A stretch of DNA of 64,000 nucleotides from Thalassovita sp. (GTDB lineage: Bacteria > Pseudomonadota > Alphaproteobacteria > Rhodobacterales > Rhodobacteraceae): NCBI GenBank assembly GCA_029212905.1, contig JARGPB010000006.1, positions 1-64,000 of the forward strand, in the 5' to 3' direction. A program made the translations under genes and the position numbers. Within the stretch, counting starts at the first letter, position 1; each line of letters begins with the position of its first letter. The notes beneath the pieces were generated by a model. It was not told where the DNA came from. It worked only from the letters and a program-made list of their open reading frames with translations, and ran no database searches. Shown piece by piece: positions 18,038 to 26,353 of this stretch.

Positions 18038-18787
18038 GTGGCGCAGAAAAAGAAAACACCAGCCCGTAAAACGGCCAAAAAGAAGGCCCCGCCCCCGCGC
18101 GAGGTACTGCCAGTGCGCCCGATGTTGCAGGTCTTGCGCTGGTTCAGGCGGTCCGTTGTCGTGGCTCTGGTGTTGCTGTTTTTCTGGGTGGTGATCTATT
18201 CCGTCGTGAACCCGCCAACGACCTATTATATCTGGCGCGAACAGGCCCGGCTGGGCGATATCGACCGCCAATGGGTGCCGATGTCCGAAATTGCCCCCGT
18301 GATGAAACGGTCTGTCGTCGCGGCGGAGGATGTGAATTTCTGCCTGCACGGTGGATTTGACATCGCGGCGATCCGCGCTGCAATCGCGGCCGGCGGGGCG
18401 CGCGGGGGATCAACACTGACGCAGCAAGTGGTGAAGAACGTGTTCCTGTGGCACGGCCGCAGCTATGTCCGCAAGGCGCTGGAGGCCGTGATCACCCCGA
18501 TGGTGGAACTGGTCTGGTCCAAGGAACGCATCCTGGAGGTATACCTGAACATCGCAGAGTTCGACGAGGGCGTGTTCGGGGTGGAACCGGCGGCGTATCA
18601 CTATTTCGGGGTGGGTCCGGCCAAGCTGAGCGCGCTTCAGGCGGCACGGCTGGCGGCGGTGCTGCCCTCGCCCAAAGTCCGGTCCGCAAGCCGCCCGAAT
18701 GAACTGATGCGGCGCAGAACGGGGGCCATCCTGGACGGGGCGGCCACGATCCGCGCGGACAAGCGGGTTGCCTGTTTCGAGGATTGA
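18038..18787 (+). CDS. mtgA: Monofunctional biosynthetic peptidoglycan transglycosylase
   Basis: 249 residues from GTG at 18038; the frame is open from 17924, but that would place the start inside the gltB terminator, and GTG at 18032 is an alternative. A basic, Lys/Pro-rich cytoplasmic stretch precedes one membrane helix (VVVALVLLFFWVVIYSVV). The GT51 domain has VVAAEDVNFCLHGGFD with catalytic Glu, GGSTLTQQVVKNVFL, RKALEAVITPMVELVWSKERILE and YLNIAEF. It polymerises lipid II into glycan strands without transpeptidase activity. No convincing Shine-Dalgarno is seen. Confidence 0.88.
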   Translation: MAQKKKTPARKTAKKKAPPPREVLPVRPMLQVLRWFRRSVVVALVLLFFWVVIYSVVNPPTTYYIWREQARLGDIDRQWVPMSEIAPVMKRSVVAAEDVNFCLHGGFDIAAIRAAIAAGGARGGSTLTQQVVKNVFLWHGRSYVRKALEAVITPMVELVWSKERILEVYLNIAEFDEGVFGVEPAAYHYFGVGPAKLSALQAARLAAVLPSPKVRSASRPNELMRRRTGAILDGAATIRADKRVACFED

Positions 18788-18847
18788 AAATCCGGGGCCA
18801 AGCAGGCATTGAAGGGGAAACCCAAACAAAACCGAGCACTCCGTATC

Positions 18848-19513
18848 ATGGCGCAACTCTATCATTTCCCGCTGTCGCCCTTTTGTCGCAAGGTCCGTCT
18901 GAGCCTTGCCGAGAAGCGAATCGAGGTGAAACTGGAGGACGAGCGATACTGGGAGCAGGACGCTGAATTCCTGCGGCGCAACCCGGCGGGCAAGGTGCCT
19001 GTGCTGCGAATCGACGGCAAGCTGCTGACCGAAAGCGCCGCGATCTGCGAATACCTGGAAGAAATGTACCCCGAGCCGTCGCTGATGCCGAACGACCCCG
19101 ACGGCCGGTACGAGGTCCGTCGGCTGGTCAGCTGGTTCGACGATAAATTCCATAACGAGGTGACCTCGAAACTGCTGTACGAGCGGGTCAACAAAAAGAT
19201 CATGGCGCGCGGTTTCCCCGACAGCGGCAACGTCAAGGCCGGGGCCAAGGCGATCAAATATCACCTGGATTACATGGCCTGGCTGTTGGATCAGCGGCGT
19301 TGGCTGGCGGGCGATACAATGAGCCTGGCGGATTTCGCGGCGGCGGCGCATTTGTCCTCGTTGGATTATATCCGCGATGTGGACTGGAACCGGTCCGAGG
19401 CGGTCAAGGATTGGTACGCCAAGATCAAGTCGCGCCCTGCGTTCCGGTCGATCCTGGCGGACCAGATCCCCGGTTTCCCGCAGCCTGCGCATTATGCTGA
19501 TCTGGATTTCTGA
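18848..19513 (+). CDS. Glutathione S-transferase family protein
   Basis: 221 residues from MAQLYHFPL. The thioredoxin-like N-terminal domain has PLSPFCRKVRLSLAEK, with Cys13 at the active-site position and no CxxC pair, and NPAGKVPVLRID with the cis-proline. LLTESAAICEYLEE is the glutathione gamma-glutamyl binding ES motif. The helical C-terminal domain includes LAGDTMSLADFAAAAHLS. Substrate is unknown; such proteins serve detoxification or stress roles. It lies between mtgA and queG on the same strand, with gaps of about 60-70 bp. Confidence 0.88.
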   Translation: MAQLYHFPLSPFCRKVRLSLAEKRIEVKLEDERYWEQDAEFLRRNPAGKVPVLRIDGKLLTESAAICEYLEEMYPEPSLMPNDPDGRYEVRRLVSWFDDKFHNEVTSKLLYERVNKKIMARGFPDSGNVKAGAKAIKYHLDYMAWLLDQRRWLAGDTMSLADFAAAAHLSSLDYIRDVDWNRSEAVKDWYAKIKSRPAFRSILADQIPGFPQPAHYADLDF

Positions 19514-19582
19514 TTTGGACCGGCGGGGCGCGCGGCCCTGCTGTGCCCGCAGTTTGGGCTGTGAACGGATGAAAGCACCGGG

Positions 19583-20608
19583 ATGGATCTGAAGGCGCGA
19601 CTGGTTGAACAGGCCCTGAGCGAGGGATTCGACGCGGCGCGGGTGTGCCGCCCTGCGGATATCCCACAGGTGCCAGAGCGGCTGGCTGCGTTCCTGGCCG
19701 ACGGGCGTCACGGGCAGATGCAATGGATGGAAAACCGGGCCGAGTGGCGGGGCAATCCGGCAGCCTTGTGGCCCGAAGCGCGGTCCGTCATCGTGCTGGC
19801 CGAAAGCTATACCCCCGAGCACGACCCATTGGCGGTGCTGGATCAGCGCGACCGGGCGGCGATCTCGGTCTATGCGCAGAACCGCGACTATCACGATCTG
19901 GTAAAGAAGCGGCTAAAGCGGCTGGCGCGGTGGTTGATCGCCGAGGCCGGCGGCGAGGTGAAGGTCTTTGTCGATACCGCCCCCGTGGCCGAAAAACCCC
20001 TGGGGCAGGCGGCGGGGCTGGGTTGGCAGGGCAAGCATACCAATCTGGTCAGCCGCGAGCTGGGCAGCTGGTTTTTCATCGGATCGGTGTTCACCACGCT
20101 GGAGCTGCCGGTGGATCAGCCCGAGGTGGATCATTGCGGCAGCTGCACCGCCTGTCAGGATGTTTGCCCGACGGGGGCATTCCCGGCGCCCTATCAGTTG
20201 GACGCGCGGCGGTGCATTTCCTATCTGACGATCGAGCATCACGGCCCGGTTGCGCCGGATCTGCGGGCCATGATGGGGAACCGGATTTATGGCTGTGACG
20301 ATTGTCTGGCGGTGTGCCCGTGGAACAAATTCGCGGTCGAGGCGCGGGAAATCCGGTATCACGCGCGCCCCGATCTGATGGCGCCTAAACTGGCCGAATT
20401 GGCCGTGCTGGATGATCCGGGGTTTCGCAACCATTTCAGCGGGTCTCCGATCAAGCGGATCGGGCGGGGGCGGTTCGTGCGGAACGTTTTGTACGCGATT
20501 GGCAACTCGGGCGATGCGGCGCTGCTGGAGGTGGCGCGCGGCCTGTGCGAGGACGCGGATGACACCGTCGCGGATGCCGCGCGCTGGGCTGTTGGCCGAC
20601 TGACATAG
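19583..20608 (+). CDS. queG: Epoxyqueuosine reductase QueG
   Basis: 341 residues. The cobalamin-binding N-terminal region includes FVDTAPVAEKPLGQAAGLGW, with the conserved Asp. Two [4Fe-4S] motifs follow: CGSCTACQDVCPTGAF and CDDCLAVCPWNKFA. A short C-terminal HEAT-like segment (LLEVARGLCEDADDTVADAA) matches family architecture. It performs the last step of queuosine synthesis in tRNA. No other que genes are nearby. Confidence 0.95.
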   Translation: MDLKARLVEQALSEGFDAARVCRPADIPQVPERLAAFLADGRHGQMQWMENRAEWRGNPAALWPEARSVIVLAESYTPEHDPLAVLDQRDRAAISVYAQNRDYHDLVKKRLKRLARWLIAEAGGEVKVFVDTAPVAEKPLGQAAGLGWQGKHTNLVSRELGSWFFIGSVFTTLELPVDQPEVDHCGSCTACQDVCPTGAFPAPYQLDARRCISYLTIEHHGPVAPDLRAMMGNRIYGCDDCLAVCPWNKFAVEAREIRYHARPDLMAPKLAELAVLDDPGFRNHFSGSPIKRIGRGRFVRNVLYAIGNSGDAALLEVARGLCEDADDTVADAARWAVGRLT

Positions 20609-20683
20609 CGTTCGCGTTATCGGGGCTTTCAAATTGATGCGAATGCCCCAAGTATGGGGTTGGAACAGGACGGGAGACCCCGA

Positions 20684-21130
20684 ATGCCGAAATATGATCG
20701 CAACCCCGATGTTATCGCGGCTTTGACGCCGGAACAGCATTGGGTGACCCAGGAAAACGGAACCGAACGGCCCGGATCGGGCAAGCTGTTGAAGAACAAG
20801 GAACCGGGGATTTACGTGGACGTCGTGTCCGGCGAGCCTCTGTTTGCGTCCTCGGACAAGTACGAATCCGGCTGTGGATGGCCCAGCTTTACCAAACCGA
20901 TCGAGCCCGCGCATATCGCAGAGCTGCACGACACCACCCATGGGATGGTGCGAACCGAGGTGCGCTCGGCCCATGGGGACAGCCATCTGGGGCATGTGTT
21001 CCCGGACGGGCCGCCGGATCGGGGCGGGCTGCGGTATTGTATCAACTCGGCGTCGCTGCGATTCATCCACCGGGATGACATGGAGGCCGAGGGCTATGGT
21101 GCCTATGTGACCCAGGTGGAGGATCTGTGA
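20684..21130 (+). CDS. msrB: Peptide-methionine (R)-S-oxide reductase
   Basis: 148 residues from MPKYDRNPD; an in-frame ATG 10 codons upstream is less likely because GGGAGACC sits just before this one. SGCGWPSFTKP, HLGHVFPDGP and the catalytic Cys119 in RYCINSASLRF define MsrB. The four zinc-binding cysteines of E. coli MsrB are absent (VDVVSGE and RSAHGDS in their places), so this is a zinc-free form, with Cys64 as the likely resolving residue. Its stop overlaps the msrA start (ATGA). Confidence 0.94.
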   Translation: MPKYDRNPDVIAALTPEQHWVTQENGTERPGSGKLLKNKEPGIYVDVVSGEPLFASSDKYESGCGWPSFTKPIEPAHIAELHDTTHGMVRTEVRSAHGDSHLGHVFPDGPPDRGGLRYCINSASLRFIHRDDMEAEGYGAYVTQVEDL

Positions 21131-21630
21131 TGACCGAAGAACGGGCCGTACTGGCGGGCGGGTGTTTCTGGGGAATGCAGGATCTGATCCGCAAGTTGCC
21201 CGGTGTGACGCGGACGCGCGTGGGGTATACGGGGGGCGACGTGCCCAACGCGACCTATCGCAATCACGGCACCCACGCCGAGGGAATCGAGATCTGGTTT
21301 GACCCGGCCAGGACCAGCTATCGCGCGCTGCTGGAGTTCTTTTTCCAGATCCACGATCCGACCACGCTGAACCGGCAGGGCAACGATCTGGGGCTGAGCT
21401 ATCGGTCGGCGATCTACTATGTCGATGAGGCGCAGAAAGCCTGTGCCATCGACACGATCAAGGATGTCGAGGCCAGCGGGCTGTGGCCCGGCAAGGTCGT
21501 GACCGAGGTCGAGCCCGTGGGCGATTTCTGGGACGCCGAGCCCGAGCATCAGGATTATCTGGAGCGGCTGCCGAACGGGTATACCTGTCACTTTGTGCGG
21601 CCCGATTGGGTGCTGCCGAAACGCGGATAA
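21130..21630 (+). CDS. msrA: Peptide-methionine (S)-S-oxide reductase
   Basis: 166 residues from the ATG overlapping the msrB stop. The GGCFWG signature holds the catalytic Cys12. TRVGYTGGDVPNATYRNHGTH and LEFFFQIHDPTTLNRQGND are the substrate pocket segments, and a C-terminal tail (DYLERLPNGYTCHFVRPDW) carries a further Cys that may act in recycling. Together with msrB it repairs both diastereomers of methionine sulfoxide; coupling suggests equal expression. Confidence 0.95.
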   Translation: MTEERAVLAGGCFWGMQDLIRKLPGVTRTRVGYTGGDVPNATYRNHGTHAEGIEIWFDPARTSYRALLEFFFQIHDPTTLNRQGNDLGLSYRSAIYYVDEAQKACAIDTIKDVEASGLWPGKVVTEVEPVGDFWDAEPEHQDYLERLPNGYTCHFVRPDWVLPKRG

Positions 21631-21645
21631 CCCGCGCTACAGACC

Positions 21646-21676
21646 GAAGGCGCCCCGATTGGGACGCCTTCTGTTT
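21646..21676. terminator. Bidirectional terminator between msrA and the outer membrane protein
   Basis: GAAGGCGCCCC and GGGACGCCTTC form a stem with one mismatch and a 4-base loop (GATT), followed by TCTGTTTT on the plus strand. It is located 15 bp after msrA and 10 bp from the stop of the convergent gene. Confidence 0.75.
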
Positions 21677-21685
21677 TGGATCGGA

Positions 21686-22261
21686 TCAAAAGCGGAAGGT
21701 GGCGCGGACCTGGGCGGTCGTGGCCTGGATATCCGTGCCGGAACCGTTGAAATCCCCGAAATCGTGGTACAGGATTTCGCCGCCGACAGACATGTTTTCG
21801 GTGATCATGTGCTCATACCCGACACCGGCGAAATAGCCCTCGTCCGAGCCAAGCGTGTCAATCTCGGCGCGGGCCGCACCGGCGGTGGCATAGATCAGGC
21901 CGGGGCCCGTGTCATAACCGGCGCGCAGTTTCAGGCGGGCCACGTTTTCCAGCGTATTGCCGCCTGCATCAATGTCGGCAAAGTCATAGTCAACGCCGGC
22001 ACCCAGCACCCAGGTGCCAAAGTCATAGTCATAACCCGCGGTGAAACCACCGATCACGCCGTCACCGGACACGCCGCCGGACACATCCCCAAACCCGATC
22101 TGCCCCCCGACATAGCCGCCGGTCCAATCGCCGGTCAGCGGGACGGACAGGGGCGCGGCAACCGGGGTTTCGGTGGCGGCGGGAGCGGCCGAACCAGCCA
22201 TGACGGGCGCCGCAAAGAGCGTCGCGCCCATGGTGCCCAGCAGGATGTTTTTCAGTTTCAT
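21686..22261 (-). CDS. Outer membrane beta-barrel protein (OmpA-like/porin-family, 8-strand type)
   Basis: 191 residues with a signal peptide ending near VMAGSA (cleavage about residue 22). The mature part opens DWTGGYVGGQIGFGDV and shows alternating hydrophobic strands (GGFTAGYDYDFG, VLGAGVDYDFAD, RLKLRAGYDTG). It ends in QVRATFRF with the terminal Phe recognised by the BAM complex. This is the opacity/OmpW-like small barrel family common in Rhodobacterales. Function unknown: structural or passive channel. Confidence 0.85.
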   Translation of the reverse strand: MKLKNILLGTMGATLFAAPVMAGSAAPAATETPVAAPLSVPLTGDWTGGYVGGQIGFGDVSGGVSGDGVIGGFTAGYDYDFGTWVLGAGVDYDFADIDAGGNTLENVARLKLRAGYDTGPGLIYATAGAARAEIDTLGSDEGYFAGVGYEHMITENMSVGGEILYHDFGDFNGSGTDIQATTAQVRATFRF

Positions 22262-22369
22262 TGTAGTGTCCTTTCAATCTGCCTCCGGCGCCGCTTGGTG
22301 CGGGCCGCTATTGCTGTCTGGGCAACTTGGGGGTTCCGGGGCGGATTGATAGATGGGGGATTTCCGCTC

Positions 22370-22440
22370 GGCAGAGCGTGGCCGACGCAAGAGCGCCCGG
22401 CTGGCAGAGTCTGGCCGATCCCCCGGTCTGAAACCGGGGA
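22370..22440. repeat. Direct repeat pair and hairpin downstream of matB
   Basis: A 16-base element of form GGCAGAGYSTGGCCGA occurs at 22370-22385 and 22403-22418, 33 bp apart. Beside it lies the inverted repeat CCCCGGT-CTGA-AACCGGGG at about 22421-22440. On the minus strand the hairpin follows the matB stop by 28 bp but lacks a T tract. The spacer between matB and the outer membrane gene is otherwise featureless. Confidence 0.45.
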
Positions 22441-22467
22441 ATGGTGCACTTTTGCGTGAGAATACGC

Positions 22468-23973
22468 CTAGGCGAACAGCGCGGCGTAGTCCTCGCGTAG
22501 GGCTTTTTTCTGGACCTTGCCCATGGTGTTGCGGGGCAATTCAGGCAGGAACAGAATCTGTTTGGGCTGTTTGAACTTGGCCAGCTGGGTCGAGGTCACG
22601 GCCTGGATCTGGTCGGGCGTCAGCGCAGGGTCCGAGGGGACGACAATGGCCACCACGGCCTCTCCGAAATCACGATGCGGGACACCGATGACCGCGCTTT
22701 CCAACACGCCGGGGATGTCGTCGATCAGGGATTCCAGTTCCTTGGGGTAGACGTTGAACCCGCCGGTGATGATCAGATCCTTGGCGCGGCCGACGATGGT
22801 GATATAGCCATCGGCATCCTGAATCGCCAGATCGCCGGTGATGAACCAACCGTCGGGGCGCAGTTCCTCGGCTGTTTTTTCGGGCATCTGCCAGTAGCCC
22901 TGGAACACGTTGTCGCCGCGGACCTCGATCACGCCGATGTCGCCTTGGGCGACGGGGCTGCCGCCCTCCATGATGCGCAGTTCCACACCGGGCAGGGGGA
23001 AACCCACGGTGCCTGCGCGGCGCTCGGCGTCATAGGGGTTGGACGTGGACATGTTGGTTTCCGTCATCCCATAGCGTTCCAGAATGCGGTGGCCGGTGCG
23101 CAGTTCCCATTGTTCGTGCGTGTCCACCAGCAAGGGCGCCGAGCCTGAGATGAACAGGCGCATGTTCTGGGCGTGATCCGGCGTCAGGCGGGGATCGTCC
23201 AGCAGGCGGGTATAGAAGGTCGGCACGCCCATCAACGCGGTGGCGCCGGGCATGGCGTCCAGAATCGCCTGGGCGTCGAATTTCGGCAAGAACACGACCG
23301 AGGCCCCGGACAGCAGCGCCACATTCGTCGCCACGAACAGGCCATGCGTGTGGAAGATCGGCAGGGTGTGGATCAGCACGTCATCGGGGGTAAACCGCCA
23401 CAGATCGCACAGAGAGTCCGAGTTGGAGTGCAGGTTCTTGTGGCTCAGCATCGCGCCCTTGGACCGGCCCGTCGTCCCCGAGGTATAGAGGATCGCGGCC
23501 AGATCATCGGCCCCACGCGCGACGGGCTGGAACGCGGGGTCCGTGCCGGGCAGATCAGCGGTCAGCGTGCCGGTGCCGTTTTTGTCCAGCGTCATCACGG
23601 TGGCGTCGCCGGCCAGCGTGGACAGTTCGTTCAGACGGGCGGGATCGCAGACCAGAACGCGCGGGGTGGCATCGGTGATGAAATAGGCGACCTCGGCCCC
23701 GGTATAGGCGGTGTTCAGCGGCAAAAAGATCCCGCCCGCCAGCACGGTGCCCAGATACAGCTGAACGGCCTCTAGCGTTTTTTCGACCTGCACGGCCACG
23801 CGATCGCCGGGCATTAGCCCTGCTGACATCAGTTTCTGGGCCAATCGCTGCGCGCCGTCGAACAGCTGGGCATAGGTCACATCAGGCTGGCCGGGTCGTG
23901 TGGCGAATACCTTGTCCGGGGTTTGATCCGCGCCCATCGACAGGCGGCTGATCAGATAGTTGGTCGGATACAT
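22468..23973 (-). CDS. matB: Malonyl-CoA synthase (acyl-adenylate-forming ligase)
   Basis: 501 residues from MYPTNYLISRL. The ANL superfamily motifs are intact: ILYTSGTTGRSKGAMLSHKNL (phosphate loop), ERYGMTETNMSTSNPY, GWFITGDLA, and the C-terminal PRNTMGKVQKKALRE with the catalytic Lys. Overall wording, including NLISRLSMGADQTPDKVFA-like opening and FLPLNTAYTGAEVAYF, fits MatB, which makes malonyl-CoA from free malonate. No malonyl-CoA decarboxylase or malonate transporter is adjacent. A closely related short-chain acyl-CoA ligase remains possible. Confidence 0.85.
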   Translation of the reverse strand: MYPTNYLISRLSMGADQTPDKVFATRPGQPDVTYAQLFDGAQRLAQKLMSAGLMPGDRVAVQVEKTLEAVQLYLGTVLAGGIFLPLNTAYTGAEVAYFITDATPRVLVCDPARLNELSTLAGDATVMTLDKNGTGTLTADLPGTDPAFQPVARGADDLAAILYTSGTTGRSKGAMLSHKNLHSNSDSLCDLWRFTPDDVLIHTLPIFHTHGLFVATNVALLSGASVVFLPKFDAQAILDAMPGATALMGVPTFYTRLLDDPRLTPDHAQNMRLFISGSAPLLVDTHEQWELRTGHRILERYGMTETNMSTSNPYDAERRAGTVGFPLPGVELRIMEGGSPVAQGDIGVIEVRGDNVFQGYWQMPEKTAEELRPDGWFITGDLAIQDADGYITIVGRAKDLIITGGFNVYPKELESLIDDIPGVLESAVIGVPHRDFGEAVVAIVVPSDPALTPDQIQAVTSTQLAKFKQPKQILFLPELPRNTMGKVQKKALREDYAALFA

Positions 23974-24104
23974 GGCGGGCCCTTTCGTTGCATGCAGTGC
24001 GGCCCCCTGTTTTCGCATGGATTTCCCCAAGATCAAGCGCTTTGCCCGGATTGACCTTTGCCACGCAGAGGCGCAGCATCCCGCCACGCGCGAAGGGACC
24101 CAAT

Positions 24105-25028
24105 ATGCAACCTATCAAGGGAATTGCACTGAAGCTGTGCTCGGTGCTGATGTTCATCTCGATGGCATCGCTGATCAAGGCGACGTCGGACCATGTTCCC
24201 CCCGGAGAGGCGGTGTTTTTCCGATCCCTGTTCGCGGTGCCGGTGATCCTGGGCTGGCTGGCGGTGCGGGGCGATTTGCGCACGGGGCTAAAGGTCAAAT
24301 CCCGCATGGCGCATTTCTGGCGCGGGTTCGTGGGCACGGGGGCGATGGGGATGATGTTCGCGGGGCTGGGATTCCTGCCTCTGCCCGAGGTCACGGCCAT
24401 CGGATATGCCGCGCCGCTGCTGACGGTTATCTTTGCGGCGATGTTTCTGGGCGAACATGTGGGGATTTTCCGGCTGGCCTCGGTTGCGATGGGGATTGTC
24501 GGGGTGCTGATTATCCTGGCGCCCCGGATGACCCTGCTGTCCGAGGAAACGGTGCAGATGACTCAGGCGGTGGGGGCGGTTCTGACGCTGATGGGCGCGG
24601 TCTGTGCGGCGTTGGCGCAGATCTATATCCGCAAACTGGTCCAGAGCGAGCAAACCGCCGCCATCGTGTTCTATTTCTCGCTGACCTCGACCGTGTTGTC
24701 GCTGCTGACGTTGCCGTTTGGCTGGGTCCTGCCCGAACCACGCGAGGCGATGCTGCTGATCGCGGCGGGATTCATCGGCGGGTTGGGGCAGATATTCCTG
24801 ACCTCGGCGTATCGGTTCGCGGGGGCGTCCGTGGTGGCGCCGTTTGACTATGCCTCGATGATATTCGCGCTGCTGATCGGGTATTTCGTGTTCTCCGAGG
24901 TCCCGACGGCGCAGATGCTGACAGGGGCGGCGATCGTGATTGCCGCCGGGGTGCTGATCATCTGGCGCGAGAGCCATCTGGGGCTGAAACGGTCCAAGGC
25001 ACGGTCGGGGATGACGCCTCAGGGTTAG
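24105..25028 (+). CDS. DMT-superfamily (EamA) permease
   Basis: 307 residues from MQPIKGIALKL, preceded by AAGGGA. Ten hydrophobic segments form the two EamA repeats, the second starting near residue 155 (AVGAVLTLMGAVCAALAQIYIRK). A charged tail ends the protein. The EamA family exports diverse metabolites; substrate here unknown. It diverges from matB with about 130 bp between and its stop overlaps the convergent FAD oxidoreductase stop by 4 bp. Confidence 0.88.
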   Translation: MQPIKGIALKLCSVLMFISMASLIKATSDHVPPGEAVFFRSLFAVPVILGWLAVRGDLRTGLKVKSRMAHFWRGFVGTGAMGMMFAGLGFLPLPEVTAIGYAAPLLTVIFAAMFLGEHVGIFRLASVAMGIVGVLIILAPRMTLLSEETVQMTQAVGAVLTLMGAVCAALAQIYIRKLVQSEQTAAIVFYFSLTSTVLSLLTLPFGWVLPEPREAMLLIAAGFIGGLGQIFLTSAYRFAGASVVAPFDYASMIFALLIGYFVFSEVPTAQMLTGAAIVIAAGVLIIWRESHLGLKRSKARSGMTPQG

Positions 25029-26353
25029 CGCCCGCTAAGCGTGGCGGCGATATAGCCCGGCGCCATCAAGGCCCGGCGATACCGGCCCAGGGGGAACCGT
25101 GCGGGGATGGTTTGCATCAAGGCGGGATAGTGCGGGCCGGGGTCCTGATCCGTGGCCAGACGCGCCAGAACCGCGCCCGCGTGGGTGCCCATCGCCACGC
25201 CATTCCCGTGATAGGCAAAACCGGCAAAGGCCCCCGGCATTTCGGGGATCGGCCCGACATAGGGCGCCAAGGTCGCGCTGAAGGCCAGGGCTCCATTCCA
25301 ATGATACGGGGTTTCGACGTGTTTCCAGAATGGAAAGGCGGACTCGAATTGCTGGCGGGTGCGTTTTTGCAGGGCGGCAAAGGCGCGCGGCCCCGACATC
25401 AGCCCGCCACGCATTCCAAACAGGAACTGACCGTTCGGCATCAGCCGGAAGTAATGCAACAGGGTCTGGTGGGTATAGGCCATCTGATCGCTGTTCCAGC
25501 CAGTTGCGATTTCGCCGGGCGTCAGCGGGCGCGTGACCAGCACATTGGATTGCAACGGCATATAGCGGGCGCGCATCCAGGGGGGGATGTCCTCGGAGGA
25601 ATAGCCGTTGGTGGCAAAGATCACCTTGTCCGCGCGGATGCGGGCGGTGGCGGTGGACAAACGATAGGTCTGGCCGCTGTGGGTGACGGAACGCACAGGG
25701 CTGTGGCTGTGGATTTTCACGCCGGAGTCCAGCGCGGCGCGGGCCAGACCATCCGCATATTTGCGCGGGTTCACACCAAACCCATGCGGCAGGGTTAGCG
25801 CCCCAAAATAACGCCCATTCATGCCCAGACACGCGAGATCGGCGCCCTCGTGCAGGGTGGTGTCAAAGCCGTATTCAGTCTCTAACCTGGCCTGATCGGC
25901 GCGTAGGTGCCGCATGGCGCGGGGCGAGTGGGCCAGGATCGTCTCGCCTTTGGAATGCGTGTCGGCGTTGATGTTGTGCTGATCCAGCAGGCTGCGGACC
26001 AGATTAACCGAGGCGATCTCTGTGGCGCGCCAGTGGTGCAGCCCGTCAGTTCCATGGCGTTTGCGGATGATGTTCGAGGTCAGCGCCGTCCCGCCCAGAC
26101 AGGCGAACCCGCCATTGCGCGCCGAGGCCCCCCAACCGGGGGTTTGGGATTCTAGGACGGTGACGTCGATGCCTTGTCGAGCCAGGTGCAGCGCTGCCGA
26201 TAGCCCGGTAAACCCCGCGCCGACAATGGCGATCTGGGTGTGCAGATCGCCTTGCGCCTGGGGGGTGCGATCGGCCTGAATGGACGTCGGCCCCCAGAAA
26301 CACGCGGCGTTGGGGCCGTCGCCATAGGCGAAATCGGACAGCAGGCGGGTCAT
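25025..26353 (-). CDS. FAD-dependent amine oxidoreductase (PuuB-like)
   Basis: 442 residues of the DAO family. IAIVGAGFTGLSAALHLARQG is the dinucleotide loop, GWGASARNGGFACLGG is the signature around the flavin-contact region, and GFAYHGNGVAMGTHAGAVLA is the C-terminal FAD-binding block. In E. coli the comparable PuuB oxidises gamma-glutamylputrescine. Its ATG overlaps the stop of the putrescine-type permease gene, making it the last gene of the potFGHI-like operon, so a polyamine-derived amine is the likely substrate. A sarcosine- or D-amino-acid oxidase-like specificity cannot be excluded. Confidence 0.8.
   Translation of the reverse strand: MTRLLSDFAYGDGPNAACFWGPTSIQADRTPQAQGDLHTQIAIVGAGFTGLSAALHLARQGIDVTVLESQTPGWGASARNGGFACLGGTALTSNIIRKRHGTDGLHHWRATEIASVNLVRSLLDQHNINADTHSKGETILAHSPRAMRHLRADQARLETEYGFDTTLHEGADLACLGMNGRYFGALTLPHGFGVNPRKYADGLARAALDSGVKIHSHSPVRSVTHSGQTYRLSTATARIRADKVIFATNGYSSEDIPPWMRARYMPLQSNVLVTRPLTPGEIATGWNSDQMAYTHQTLLHYFRLMPNGQFLFGMRGGLMSGPRAFAALQKRTRQQFESAFPFWKHVETPYHWNGALAFSATLAPYVGPIPEMPGAFAGFAYHGNGVAMGTHAGAVLARLATDQDPGPHYPALMQTIPARFPLGRYRRALMAPGYIAATLSGR

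Noticed and set aside
14788..18078. 1096-residue minus-strand open frame opposite gltB
   Set aside because: It is the antisense shadow of a long, high-GC, strongly conserved gene; the translation is rich in His, Arg and Gln, has no recognisable domain, and runs through the gltB terminator.
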